From assembly GCA_964610505.1 (NCBI GenBank), contig CAZSXU010000022.1:1-64000 (forward strand): DNA of 64,000 nucleotides. The letters are read 5' to 3'. The position numbers and the translations under genes are program-made. This DNA comes from CAZSXU01 sp964610505. GTDB taxonomy: Bacteria > Arandabacterota > Arandabacteria > JAGLYR01. Positions 43,088 to 53,268 of this stretch are shown here, piece by piece (position 1 is the first letter of the stretch; every line of letters starts with the position of its first letter). The notes under the pieces are model-generated. The model worked only from the letters and a program-made list of their open reading frames with translations, was not told the DNA's origin and searched no databases.

Positions 43088-43264
43088 GACTGGTCGGCTT
43101 GGCTCCGGGAGGAGGACGATAAGCGGACGGTCAAGACGATTCGCAAGTACACCCACACCGGATTGCCATGCGGAGGGAAGGCGTTCGTTGATCGATTGGA
43201 GAAGACGCTGGGACGGTCGCTCGGGCCCAAGAAGAAAAGCTGTAAACTCTTACATGGTAATTAA
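43088..43264 (+). pseudogene. C-terminal remnant of a REP-associated tyrosine transposase (RAYT, IS200-like)
   Basis: The frame from 43088 to the TAA at 43262-43264 encodes 58 residues with DWSAWLREEDDK, VKTIRKYTHTGLPCGG, KAFVDRLEKTLGRSL and a basic tail. This is the conserved C-terminal region of TnpA_REP proteins (iR..T.tG.PlG...Fv..LE...gr.l). No HUH or tyrosine motif is found upstream, so it is a truncated fossil. It starts just beyond the Cys/Thr repeat gene's ATG. RAYTs mobilise REP-type hairpin repeats, and such hairpins lie at 38749, 42171 and 48220. Confidence 0.75.
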
Positions 43265-43301
43265 TTATGCGAGTACTGGCTCTGTCCCTATTAACACTGA
43301 G

Positions 43302-43316
43302 TCTCTGCAATCTGTG
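43302..43316. repeat. isolated unit of the 9-bp CTGTGG repeat family
   Basis: TCTCTGCAATCTGTGGCT lies after the transposase remnant, in inverse orientation to the array at 42138. Confidence 0.5.
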
Positions 43317-43422
43317 GCTGGCTCTTGATCTTGTTCTCATGGAAGATTGACTTTTCGCAGCGCATGCGATAGAATTAGCGTATCGCTCAATATAGGTTGG
43401 ACACATAGAGGGGGGTACGCTC

Positions 43423-43980
43423 GTGGGACGCATAGTGACGGTTGTGGTGATGCTGGGGGTCGTTACAGTACCCAGCGTGTCGGTATCGCAGACGGTTACC
43501 GTGGAGGCCGAGACCTTCACAGCCTATGGGAATATCGCGGGAGCTCCCATTGGTGTGGTGGGCTGCTCGTATGCCAGTGGGGGCCAGGCCGTCGACGGGT
43601 TCGACATCGCCGAGGAATGGGTCCGCCTCCTTGTCACGTTTCCGGAGGATGGACTGTACGCGAATCGTCTCCGTTCGGCCGGGCCGCTCGGGCTGACCAG
43701 CACGGTCCGCCTGACGCTCGTGACCGCCAGCAAGAACGGGGATACCCAGGTCTCCGAGATCGAGACCTACGGCGATGGCATTGGGTGAACGACTGTCTAC
43801 AACTGGTTCGCCGGGAGCGAGCCGTTCGACGTTGTCGCCGGAACGTATCCGTTGGACGTATTCCTGGTCGCCGGGGATTGGACCCGACTCGACGCCGTTG
43901 AGCTGGAATGGTCCGGGGTTTCAAGCGTCCTGGATGAACCTCGACCCACCTGGGGGCGGATCAAGAATCTGTTCCGGTAG
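43423..43980 (+). pseudogene. secreted CBM-like beta-sandwich protein interrupted by an in-frame TGA
   Basis: The GTG start at 43423 gives a signal peptide (residues 1-22), then EAETFTAYGNIAG and GGQAVDGFDIAEEWVRLLV, which resemble carbohydrate-binding module family 6-type ligand-binding domains. A TGA at 43786-43788 ends a 121-residue product. The same frame continues with clear coding character (TTVYNWFAGSEPFDVVAGTY, then FLVAGDWTRLDAVELEWSGV) to TAG at 43978-43980, ending in PTWGRIKNLFR. A single nonsense change (for example Trp TGG to TGA) is the simplest reading. Stop read-through is an alternative. The C-terminal motif matches the neighbouring Cys/Thr repeat protein. Confidence 0.65.
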
Positions 43981-44204
43981 CGGTCTTACGCAAGTTGCAT
44001 TGTTCTCCCTGCCTTCGCGGCCTCACATCCTATTCACCCTGAGAGAGCGACCGGGGTCTTGCGCCGGTCGCTCGTCGGGTGCTCAGTCCTTGGGGTTTGG
44101 AAGTCTGTCCCCGAAAATTCCTTGCCAATCTGTTATGGACAAGTAGTGCCGCAAGGATCCACAATAAGCTGGCAAAGGCGACGACGTCCCGGAAGCCCCC
44201 CGGT

Positions 44205-44258
44205 ATCTGTGTAGTCTGCGGATGGTTTCAGGTTCTGAATCTGTATAGTCTGCGGAGG
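44205..44258. repeat. two copies of an ATCTGTRTAGTCTGCGGA repeat
   Basis: ATCTGTGTAGTCTGCGGATG at 44205 and ATCTGTATAGTCTGCGGAGG at 44239, 34 bp apart, in the spacer just before the C1 protease gene. Confidence 0.65.
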
Positions 44259-44266
44259 AAGCAATC

Positions 44267-45448
44267 ATGTACAGACTCCCCCTGCTCTTGATCGTCGTTC
44301 TCATCTCTGTGCTATCCGTGGGATTCTCACAGACTCTCGTAGCCACAGCACAGGACAAGACCGCCGTCAGCGACACAACACTCACCTTCACCACTGTGAA
44401 AGAAGTCGAATCCACCTCCGTTAAGGATCAAGGCTGGACTCCCACGTGCTGGTGTTTCTCGACGATTTCATTCCTTGAATCCGAGCTGCTGCGAATGGGG
44501 AAGGATACCCTTGATCTGTCTGAGATGTTCATTGTGAGACACACCTATCCGCGTAAAGCAGTCCGCTACGTCAGATTACATGGAAACACCGTCTTTGCGG
44601 GAGGCGGCCTTTCGCACGATGTCATGGGTACGATTCGGGAAGCCGGTCTTGTGCCGGAAGAGATCTATGAAGGCAGGCGTGTTGACGCTACCAGGCACGA
44701 CCACAATGAAATGGCCGCTGTTCTTAAGGGAGCAGCGGATGGGATCGTCAAGAATACAAGTGGACGACTGACTCCGGTGTGGCCGACCTGCATCGAGGCG
44801 ATTCTGGACACGTACCTGGGGAAGCCGCCGGCCAGTTTCGTTTTCCACGGCGAAGAGTACACACCCGAATCCTTTCTAAAGGAACTGGGTCTTGATCCAG
44901 ATGCCTATGTGGAAATCACCTCCTTCACCCACCATCCTCTCTACTCGAGGTTCATACTGGAACTCCCTGACAACTGGGCTCTGAGTGAGTATTACAATGT
45001 CCCGCTGGACGACTTCATGCTGGTTATCGATCGTGCACTTGGGAGTGGATATTCGATCGTCTGGGATGGAGACACGAGTGAATGGAGTTTTGGCGCTGTA
45101 GAGGGGGTAGCCCTCCTACCGGCAGAGGACTGGAGGGATGAAGGAGAAGGGGATCAAACCTGCGGGGCACGTCGACCGGAGAAGGAGGTCACCCAGGAAG
45201 TTCGGCAGGAGTTATTCGATAACTACAGCTCTACCGACAATCATCTGATGCATATCATTGGCACAGCCGAGGACCAGGACGGTAAGAGGTACTATATCGC
45301 GAAGGATTCATTTGGCGAGAAGGGCAAGAAATACGGTGGTTTGATGTACCTGTCCGAGGCCTATGTGCGTGCCAAGACGATAGCGATCATGGTACACACA
45401 AATGCGATCCCCAGGGAATTGCGTCGGAAGTTGTCGATAGACGGATAG
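44267..45448 (+). CDS. secreted papain-fold (C1, aminopeptidase C-like) protease homologue
   Basis: 393 residues. The signal peptide covers residues 1-22 or so. The active-site Cys region is KDQGWTPTCWCFST: Gln55 (oxyanion hole) and Cys61. The His region is STDNHLMHIIGTA. The last triad residue, Asn in the NSWG of papains and bleomycin hydrolases, is Asp347 here (AKDSFGEKG). The overall layout (long insertions, KKYGGLMYLSEAYVRAKTIA) resembles bleomycin hydrolase/aminopeptidase C rather than cathepsins. It is extracytoplasmic, unlike most aminopeptidases C. Base composition is visibly more AT-rich than neighbours, suggesting acquisition. It is preceded by two repeat copies. Confidence 0.85.
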   Translation: MYRLPLLLIVVLISVLSVGFSQTLVATAQDKTAVSDTTLTFTTVKEVESTSVKDQGWTPTCWCFSTISFLESELLRMGKDTLDLSEMFIVRHTYPRKAVRYVRLHGNTVFAGGGLSHDVMGTIREAGLVPEEIYEGRRVDATRHDHNEMAAVLKGAADGIVKNTSGRLTPVWPTCIEAILDTYLGKPPASFVFHGEEYTPESFLKELGLDPDAYVEITSFTHHPLYSRFILELPDNWALSEYYNVPLDDFMLVIDRALGSGYSIVWDGDTSEWSFGAVEGVALLPAEDWRDEGEGDQTCGARRPEKEVTQEVRQELFDNYSSTDNHLMHIIGTAEDQDGKRYYIAKDSFGEKGKKYGGLMYLSEAYVRAKTIAIMVHTNAIPRELRRKLSIDG

Positions 45449-45770
45449 AAGCACGGCGGACCAGAGGAGCGCAATACTCCGCCCATTCGTCTTGACAGCG
45501 TCCCGCGGCGGTGATACAGTTACACTGCTTTTCCGACGACGTCAGAACGAACCGCCCGTTCTAACCGGCATTTCTCAACAGCCTCGTCCGAGGAATGCGG
45601 GTTAGCCCCGCCTGGGCGAGGAATCTCGCCGGAGTGTACGCAAGGGTTCTCGGCGTTGGTTCCTTTTTCATCTTTTCAGCAATCGTAGCAGGTCGTTCAA
45701 GTTCCAAGGGAGAACGGCCGAAATGCCTTGGGTGACCGGGGGTTCGGCCGGTCAACAGAAGGGGTGCGGT
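45449..45770 (+). other. long leader of the lysine transaminase gene
   Basis: Promoter TTGACA at 45492-45497, 17-nt spacer, TACAGT at 45515-45520, predicted start near 45527, so a leader of about 240 nt. The leader contains short self-complementary segments (GCGGG/CCCGC around 45598-45612) but no riboswitch consensus I can identify. No gene seen. Confidence 0.45.
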
Positions 45771-47105
45771 ATGTCTGTGGCAAAGGGCATGGAGATCAAA
45801 CCCAACAACGTTCACGCCGTCCTCGGGAAGAAGATGCTGGTCGATGGAATGTCTCTCGTCTTCGACGTGGAGAAGAGCCACGGCAACTGGGTGCACGACG
45901 CGCTGACGGGCGAGGACTATCTGGATTTCTTCGCTCTCTTCGCCTCTTCCCCGATCGGGTACAACCATCCGACGCTGGTGTCGGACGAGTTCAGAGAGAA
46001 GCTGGGAAGGGTCGCGGCCAACAAGCCGACCAACTCGGACGTCTACTCGGTGGAGATGGCCGAGTTCGTGGATACCTTTTGTCGGGTCGCCGTGCCCGAG
46101 CCCTTCAAGTATCTCTTCTTCATCGACGGGGGAGCGCTGGCCGTCGAGAACGCGCTGAAGGCCGCCTTCGACTGGAAAGTCCGCAAGAATCAGTCCGCGG
46201 GCAAGGGGGAGAAGGGGTATCAGGTGATCCACTTCCAGCAGGCCTTCCACGGCCGCTCGGGGTATACGCTGTCTCTGACCAACACCGCAGATCCGGCGAA
46301 AACGCAGTACTTCCCGAAATTCCAGTGGCCGAGAATCAAGAATCCGAAGCTCACTTTCCCGGTGGACGACAAGATCCTGTCCGAAGTCAAGGCGGCGGAA
46401 GACGAGGCGCTGGCCCAGATCCACGAGGCGATCCGGAACCACCCGGACGACATCGCCGCCATCATCATCGAGCCGATCCAGGGCGAGGGGGGGGACAATC
46501 ACTTTCGGCCGGAGTTCTTCGCGGCGCTTCGGAAGATCGCCGACGAGAACGAGATGCTCCTCATCTATGATGAAGTCCAGACCGGGCTCGGGGCCACGGG
46601 CAGAATGTGGTGCTGGCAGCACATCGGTGTGGCTCCCGACATCCTGGCTTTCGGAAAGAAGACCCAGGTCTGCGGAATCATGGCGAGCGGGCGGATGGAC
46701 GAGGTTCCCAAGAATGTATTCCGTGTGTCGAGCCGGATCAATTCCACATGGGGGGGCAACCTGACCGATATGGTCCGGTGTACCCGGTACCTTCAGGTCA
46801 TTGAGGAAGAACATCTGGTCGAAAACGCGGCCGCAAGCGGGGAACACCTGCTCGCGAAGCTTGAGGAACTCAAAGAGAGGTTTCCCGACATCGTGAGCAA
46901 CATAAGGGGCCGGGGTTGTTTTTCGGCCTTCGATCTTCCGAATCCCGAGATTCGAGACAAGCTCATCGAACTCGCCTATGAACGGAAGCTCCTGATCTTC
47001 AAGGGTGGAGTCCGGAGCATCCGCTTCCGGCCGGCGCTCACGATCTCCCGGGAGGAGATCGATCTCGGCGTCGGCCTCCTGGGCGAGTGTCTGACGGCGA
47101 TATAG
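45771..47105 (+). CDS. lat: L-lysine 6-transaminase
   Basis: 444 residues from ATG 45771 (AAGGGG 6 nt upstream). Class III PLP-dependent aminotransferase of the LAT type: FFALFASSPIGYNHP, NKPTNSDVYSVEMAEF, FIDGGALAVENALKAAFDWK, IIEPIQGEGGDNHF, IYDEVQTGLG and the PLP-lysine in FGKKTQVCG. It transfers the epsilon-amino group of lysine to 2-oxoglutarate, giving aminoadipate semialdehyde (piperideine carboxylate), the first step of lysine degradation or of beta-lactam precursor supply. No partner gene for either route is present in the window. The start at 45723 is possible but lacks an SD. Confidence 0.94.
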   Translation: MSVAKGMEIKPNNVHAVLGKKMLVDGMSLVFDVEKSHGNWVHDALTGEDYLDFFALFASSPIGYNHPTLVSDEFREKLGRVAANKPTNSDVYSVEMAEFVDTFCRVAVPEPFKYLFFIDGGALAVENALKAAFDWKVRKNQSAGKGEKGYQVIHFQQAFHGRSGYTLSLTNTADPAKTQYFPKFQWPRIKNPKLTFPVDDKILSEVKAAEDEALAQIHEAIRNHPDDIAAIIIEPIQGEGGDNHFRPEFFAALRKIADENEMLLIYDEVQTGLGATGRMWCWQHIGVAPDILAFGKKTQVCGIMASGRMDEVPKNVFRVSSRINSTWGGNLTDMVRCTRYLQVIEEEHLVENAAASGEHLLAKLEELKERFPDIVSNIRGRGCFSAFDLPNPEIRDKLIELAYERKLLIFKGGVRSIRFRPALTISREEIDLGVGLLGECLTAI

Positions 47106-47165
47106 GGCACGGTTGGGGTCTCCTCCAGCTGCTGGCCCGTGGTCACGTCGAGGAGCCGACATCCG

Positions 47166-48167
47166 GTGGAACCCCATCGATCCAATGAACCCACGCGCGC
47201 CGGTTTCGTTGAGAGGGCCGGCGCGTTTTCTCTTGATCTGCTGCTGGTGATCTGGATTTACACGGCCGCTCTGCATCTCGCCGTCCGCCAACCTCTCTCG
47301 GGCGGTGTCGTGTCCTTTCTTAAGTGGTATGGGGCGATCCTCCTTGGGCTGGCGATCGTATCCTTCGCGTACTTCGCACGTCTGAACTCCGGCGGCCGAC
47401 AGACCCTGGGCAAGCGGGTGTTTGGGCTTCGCACCGTCCAGTCCGGCGGTGGACCCGTTCGCCTGCGGCAGAGCCTGTTCCGGAGCTATGCGTACCTGAT
47501 CTCCGAGGCGGTGTTCTACCTGGGGTTCCTGTGGGTTCTGTGGGACCGCAGGCGGGAGGCGTGGCACGACAAGCTGGCCGGGACCACCGTCATTCTACTT
47601 CGACCACAGACTCGGGGAAGCCGGGCCCTTGCCGGCCTCAGCTTTGCCTGTCTGATCCTATCCAGCCTGTTTCCCTCCACCGCCGTGAAGAGCCGGTTCC
47701 GGGCCTTCACCACGCCCACGTCGTCCATGGTGATGACGCTTCTCCCGGGCGACTACTTCATCGCCGACCTGGAGTTCCTGAAATTCCAATCGCTGGCGCG
47801 CGGGGACGTCATCGTCTTCGACCCCCCCAAGGGTGGGGATCAGGCGTACATCAAGCGGTGTGTGGCGCTGGCGGGGCAGAACGTCCGGGTGAGGCGGAAC
47901 ATGCTCTATCTCGAAGAGACGCCGGTGATCGAGCCTTACGTCTTCCTGAGCGGCTTCACTTCTCCCTACTCCGATTGGGGTCCGCTCGAGGTCCCGGGGG
48001 AAAGCATTTTCGTACTTGGGGACAACCGCGACAACAGCCTGGATTCTCGATACTTCGGCCCGCTGCCGCAGGATCACATTCTCGGCCGCGCGGATCTCAT
48101 CTACTGGTCCATGGATGGAGAACGCGGCCTGCCGCGCGTGGATCGCCTGGGCAAGAAGATCGAATAA
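47166..48167 (+). CDS. RDD-domain / signal peptidase I fusion protein
   Basis: 333 residues from GTG 47166 (GAGGAG 10 nt upstream); GTG 47139 would add nine residues. The N-terminal half (about 10-145) is an RDD membrane domain: FVERAGAFSLDLLLVI, GGRQTLGKRVFGLRTV, REAWHDKLAGTTVI, with three to four membrane segments. The C-terminal half is signal peptidase I: a membrane segment, Ser in TPTSSMVMTLLPGD, Lys in AYIKRCVALAG and box E GDNRDNSLDSRYFG. The catalytic domain should face the periplasm and cleave Sec signal peptides. RDD domains are common alone; joining to LepB is unusual. Confidence 0.9.
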   Translation: MEPHRSNEPTRAGFVERAGAFSLDLLLVIWIYTAALHLAVRQPLSGGVVSFLKWYGAILLGLAIVSFAYFARLNSGGRQTLGKRVFGLRTVQSGGGPVRLRQSLFRSYAYLISEAVFYLGFLWVLWDRRREAWHDKLAGTTVILLRPQTRGSRALAGLSFACLILSSLFPSTAVKSRFRAFTTPTSSMVMTLLPGDYFIADLEFLKFQSLARGDVIVFDPPKGGDQAYIKRCVALAGQNVRVRRNMLYLEETPVIEPYVFLSGFTSPYSDWGPLEVPGESIFVLGDNRDNSLDSRYFGPLPQDHILGRADLIYWSMDGERGLPRVDRLGKKIE

Positions 48168-48184
48168 CAAGACCGAAACCTTTC

Positions 48185-48430
48185 ATCCGCAGATTACGCA
48201 GATTACGCAGATTGGAAAACGGGGAGGCAAGTTCTTGCCTCCCCGGGGTGCGGCCATCACAACATGCCTTCCTACCTACGTATGTGACTCGGACTCCCTC
48301 CCGTAGCTTCCCAGGCGAAGATCAGAACGGGGAACAAGCCTTCGGCCTGGTCGTATGTTCGAATCGATGATTCGAACATACGATAGCATTCACCGATTTG
48401 GATCTGCGTAATCTGCGCAATCTGCGGATA
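48185..48430. repeat. 246-bp MITE-like element with inverted 9-bp arrays and two perfect hairpins
   Basis: The left end is ATCCGCAGATTACGCAGATT (48185) plus another unit. The right end, GATCTGCGTAATCTGCGCAA continuing to 48430, is its inverse. Inside are hairpin 1, CGGGGAGGCAAG (48220-48231) with CTTGCCTCCCCG (48234-48245), and hairpin 2, TCGTATGTTCGAATC (48351-48365) with GATTCGAACATACGA (48369-48383). No ORF of note. It fills the spacer between the signal peptidase fusion and leuS, so it could act as a bidirectional terminator. Confidence 0.75.
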
Positions 48431-48451
48431 GAACTCTTTTGTCGTCAATGT

Positions 48452-50875
<2,424 letters not shown>

Positions 50876-51762
50876 AGATCTGTCCGTCCTCTCTGTGACA
50901 TACTTAAGCACGTAAGATACCGTCTGGCGGGCGGGAAATCAAGAGCGAATGGGCGAGTGGGCGAATAGGCGAATGGGAGAACATTCAACGGCCAGCCACA
51001 GATTGCACGGATTCAAACGCCAAGACCTTGTCCGCAGACTGTGCAGAGGGTCCCGAAGGGGCAAAGGGGCGCGCGGTCCTGGGATGAGGGGTTCCGGTTT
51101 TCGGCTCTCGGCTTTCGGTTCTCTGCCGTATGGGCCTTGCGCTCCGGGAAGGGTTCGGCGTCTCTCCTCCACGGCAAGAAGGGGGGATTCGAATCGGCGA
51201 GCAGGGGGGTACCTCGCGGCGTTGAAAGATCCCTTGCCGTGTCGTCGTTCCGGCGAACCTTCCCCGTCGCCGGCCGGGTCTGTGGGATTATCGCCTCTCA
51301 CCTTTAACCTGTCTGTTTCACAGGGCAAGGGGGCGAAGAATGGGGTCGTAAGGCTCGAGCGTAGGCTTTCCGGCCGAGCAGGGTACGGCTGTCTACGCTG
51401 TGTCACGGGGCCTTCGCTCGAGCCCAAGGCCCCATCTTCGTCACCTTGCAGGGATGTCGCGCGGGCCTTTTGCCGCGGCAAAGGTCCGGCGTCTCTTGGC
51501 CACGAGCGTGAGTGAGGTTTTGAATCGGCAAGGAGGGCGGCGATTTGCTCGGGCCGAAACGCCACGCTCGGGCCTTCGATCCGGCGGACCTTCACCGCGG
51601 CCGGCCCGGGTTCGTGTGTTCCGGCTTTCGGCTCTCGGCTTTCGGATCTCTGCCGTACGGGCCTTGCGCTCCGGGAAGGGTACGGCGTCGTCCGGGCCAC
51701 GCCGGAAGGGGGGAAGGGCGGGCGTGGAGCCCGCCCAAGGATCGCGAGGGTTCGTGACGATC
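50876..51762. repeat. 887-bp gene-free region packed with short-period and longer repeats
   Basis: It contains an 8-bp array GGGCGAATGG-type (50944-50978), a 9-bp CACAGATTG array (50992-51013), and 7-bp arrays of GGCTTTC/GGCTCTC units at 51092-51122 and 51620-51650. A longer repeat occurs in three copies starting near 51127, 51468 and 51655: GGGCCTTGCGCTCCGGGAAG, then GGTTCGGCGTCTCT, then a GAA-rich G-run and TCGAATCGGC. The same unit recurs at 54410-54720 and, inverted, at 58940-59010. The small ORFs here are shadows of the repeats. No promoter or RNA gene identified. Confidence 0.7.
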
Positions 51763-53142
51763 TCAGGGACCCTGGATTGCAGTCACCTCCTCCACGAAGA
51801 AAAAGGCGTCGGCCTGGTTCACGAGCACGCCGTTGGCCACCGAGCCGTTCTGAACGAAAGTGCGCATCTGCCTCAGGTAGGATTCCCCCTCGTCCCCGGT
51901 GTGGAGGGGCAGCACAAAGGCCGGACCCGCCCTGGCCAGCAGGTACTCGATTCTCTCCGGTTGGCTGGGGACGTCGTTGAAGCCGGATTCGAGGACCATG
52001 TTTCCGTGGCGGCCGTGGTCGTACTGCATCCACACGGAATACACCTGACCGGGTAGCTTTCGGGCCAGATAGGTGCCGATGGAGAACCACATCGGAAAGG
52101 GCTGCCCGCTCGGGGAGTTCAGCAGGATGGTATCACTGTCCTTGCTCAAGTGGAGAGCGTGGCCCAGGAGAATGATCTTCTCATCGTGCGGGAGGGCTTC
52201 GAGCGTCTCATCCATCTGTCGGTACATCGTCTGCTCCCGCGTGGCCAGAGCCTCAACCCACCGCCTCATATCCGACGCCGTGTCGAGGAACAGAAAAGCG
52301 TCGGCCATGCACCGCACGGTACGCTTGAGATCCGCCACTCGGGTCACGCCGAGCATCCCTTCCATCTTCGCTTCCTCGGAATCAAGAAACGCCAGCACGT
52401 CGACAAGGCGGGCCTGCTCTTCGGCCATGGATTCGCCCGGCACGCGCTCGAGACGCCCGAGGATCTCCCGCGCGAGGGGTTGGGACTCGTATGGCCCCAG
52501 CAGATCTCTCGCGTCCGCGTACCCGCCGCCCGAGAGAACGTCGATATCGAACCCGAACCAGGAGAGACGGGGTTCTCCGGGCTCCAGCGATTCATTGAGA
52601 GATCGAAGCCGGCGGAAGAACGTGGATTCCTCATGGCGCCACGCCTTCCTGAACTCGTCGTTGTTCAGGGCTTGGAAGACGACGGGGATGTCGTCGCGGT
52701 CGCTTCGCAGATCTCCCCTGTAGCCCAGTATGGCGACGCGGTCCAGGTGCGCCGGGTCACCTGTCTCGAGGTACCGGTCGATCCGCTTGCCGTCGGAGAT
52801 CCCCATCTCCATCCCAATGTGCCGCCAGCCCTTTTCAAAGAGGTAGCGAATGAAGATCAAACGGAAGTCGTACTTCTCGTGGATGTAGTGGTCCGACTCG
52901 CCGAGGTAAACGATGCGCTTACCTTCGAGCGCCTTGTCCAGAAAGGAAAAATCGGAAAGGTCGATCTCACGCCAGTCCAGCGTGTTGAGCGGAAGGGCGT
53001 GGTCCCGGACCCACTCGACGAAGACGTGCTCCGGGTCGGCACTCGGACCCGGTTCGGCCCGAGACTGGGTGGCGGGGATGCAGAGGGCAAGCATTCCCCA
53101 GACCACAAAGCCATAGCGAACGCGCAAAAGACGGTGTGACAT
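51763..53142 (-). CDS. secreted erythromycin-esterase-like protein
   Basis: 459 residues from ATG 53142, chosen because AAGGAG sits 6 nt upstream (the ATG at 53148 would abut it). The signal peptide covers residues 1-29. The catalytic-fold motifs of the EreA/ChaN-like esterase superfamily are IVYLGESDHYIHEKYDF (Glu and His), GWRHIGMEMG, and ILLGHALHLSKDS. It may hydrolyse an ester or lactone outside the cytoplasm, or be unrelated to antibiotics, as most chromosomal members are uncharacterised. A GntR regulator gene lies 126 bp upstream on the same strand and is the likely co-transcribed controller. Confidence 0.88.
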   Translation of the reverse strand: MSHRLLRVRYGFVVWGMLALCIPATQSRAEPGPSADPEHVFVEWVRDHALPLNTLDWREIDLSDFSFLDKALEGKRIVYLGESDHYIHEKYDFRLIFIRYLFEKGWRHIGMEMGISDGKRIDRYLETGDPAHLDRVAILGYRGDLRSDRDDIPVVFQALNNDEFRKAWRHEESTFFRRLRSLNESLEPGEPRLSWFGFDIDVLSGGGYADARDLLGPYESQPLAREILGRLERVPGESMAEEQARLVDVLAFLDSEEAKMEGMLGVTRVADLKRTVRCMADAFLFLDTASDMRRWVEALATREQTMYRQMDETLEALPHDEKIILLGHALHLSKDSDTILLNSPSGQPFPMWFSIGTYLARKLPGQVYSVWMQYDHGRHGNMVLESGFNDVPSQPERIEYLLARAGPAFVLPLHTGDEGESYLRQMRTFVQNGSVANGVLVNQADAFFFVEEVTAIQGP

Positions 53143-53268
53143 GATCATCTCCTTTTCTGGGGCGGCATTCCCGTGGGTTCGTAACGCTCAGGTCCCCGAT
53201 CCACACGCCGTAGGCGCCGATCGGGCCGGGGCAACGTCAGTGGTTCCTCCTGGGGGGTGTGGATGGCC

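Noticed and set aside
43786..43788. Genome-wide reassignment of TGA to Trp
   Set aside because: TGA ends many intact genes here, for example the coupled stops at 7826 and 9508, so TGA is a normal stop; the two in-frame cases need local explanations.
48351..48383. 15-bp hairpin as a standard rho-independent terminator of leuS
   Set aside because: No T-run follows on either strand; it belongs to the repeat-bounded element, though it could still slow transcription.
51763..53142. Calling the esterase-like gene a macrolide resistance determinant
   Set aside because: Family membership alone does not show antibiotic hydrolysis; it has a signal peptide, a chromosomal context and no resistance-type neighbours.
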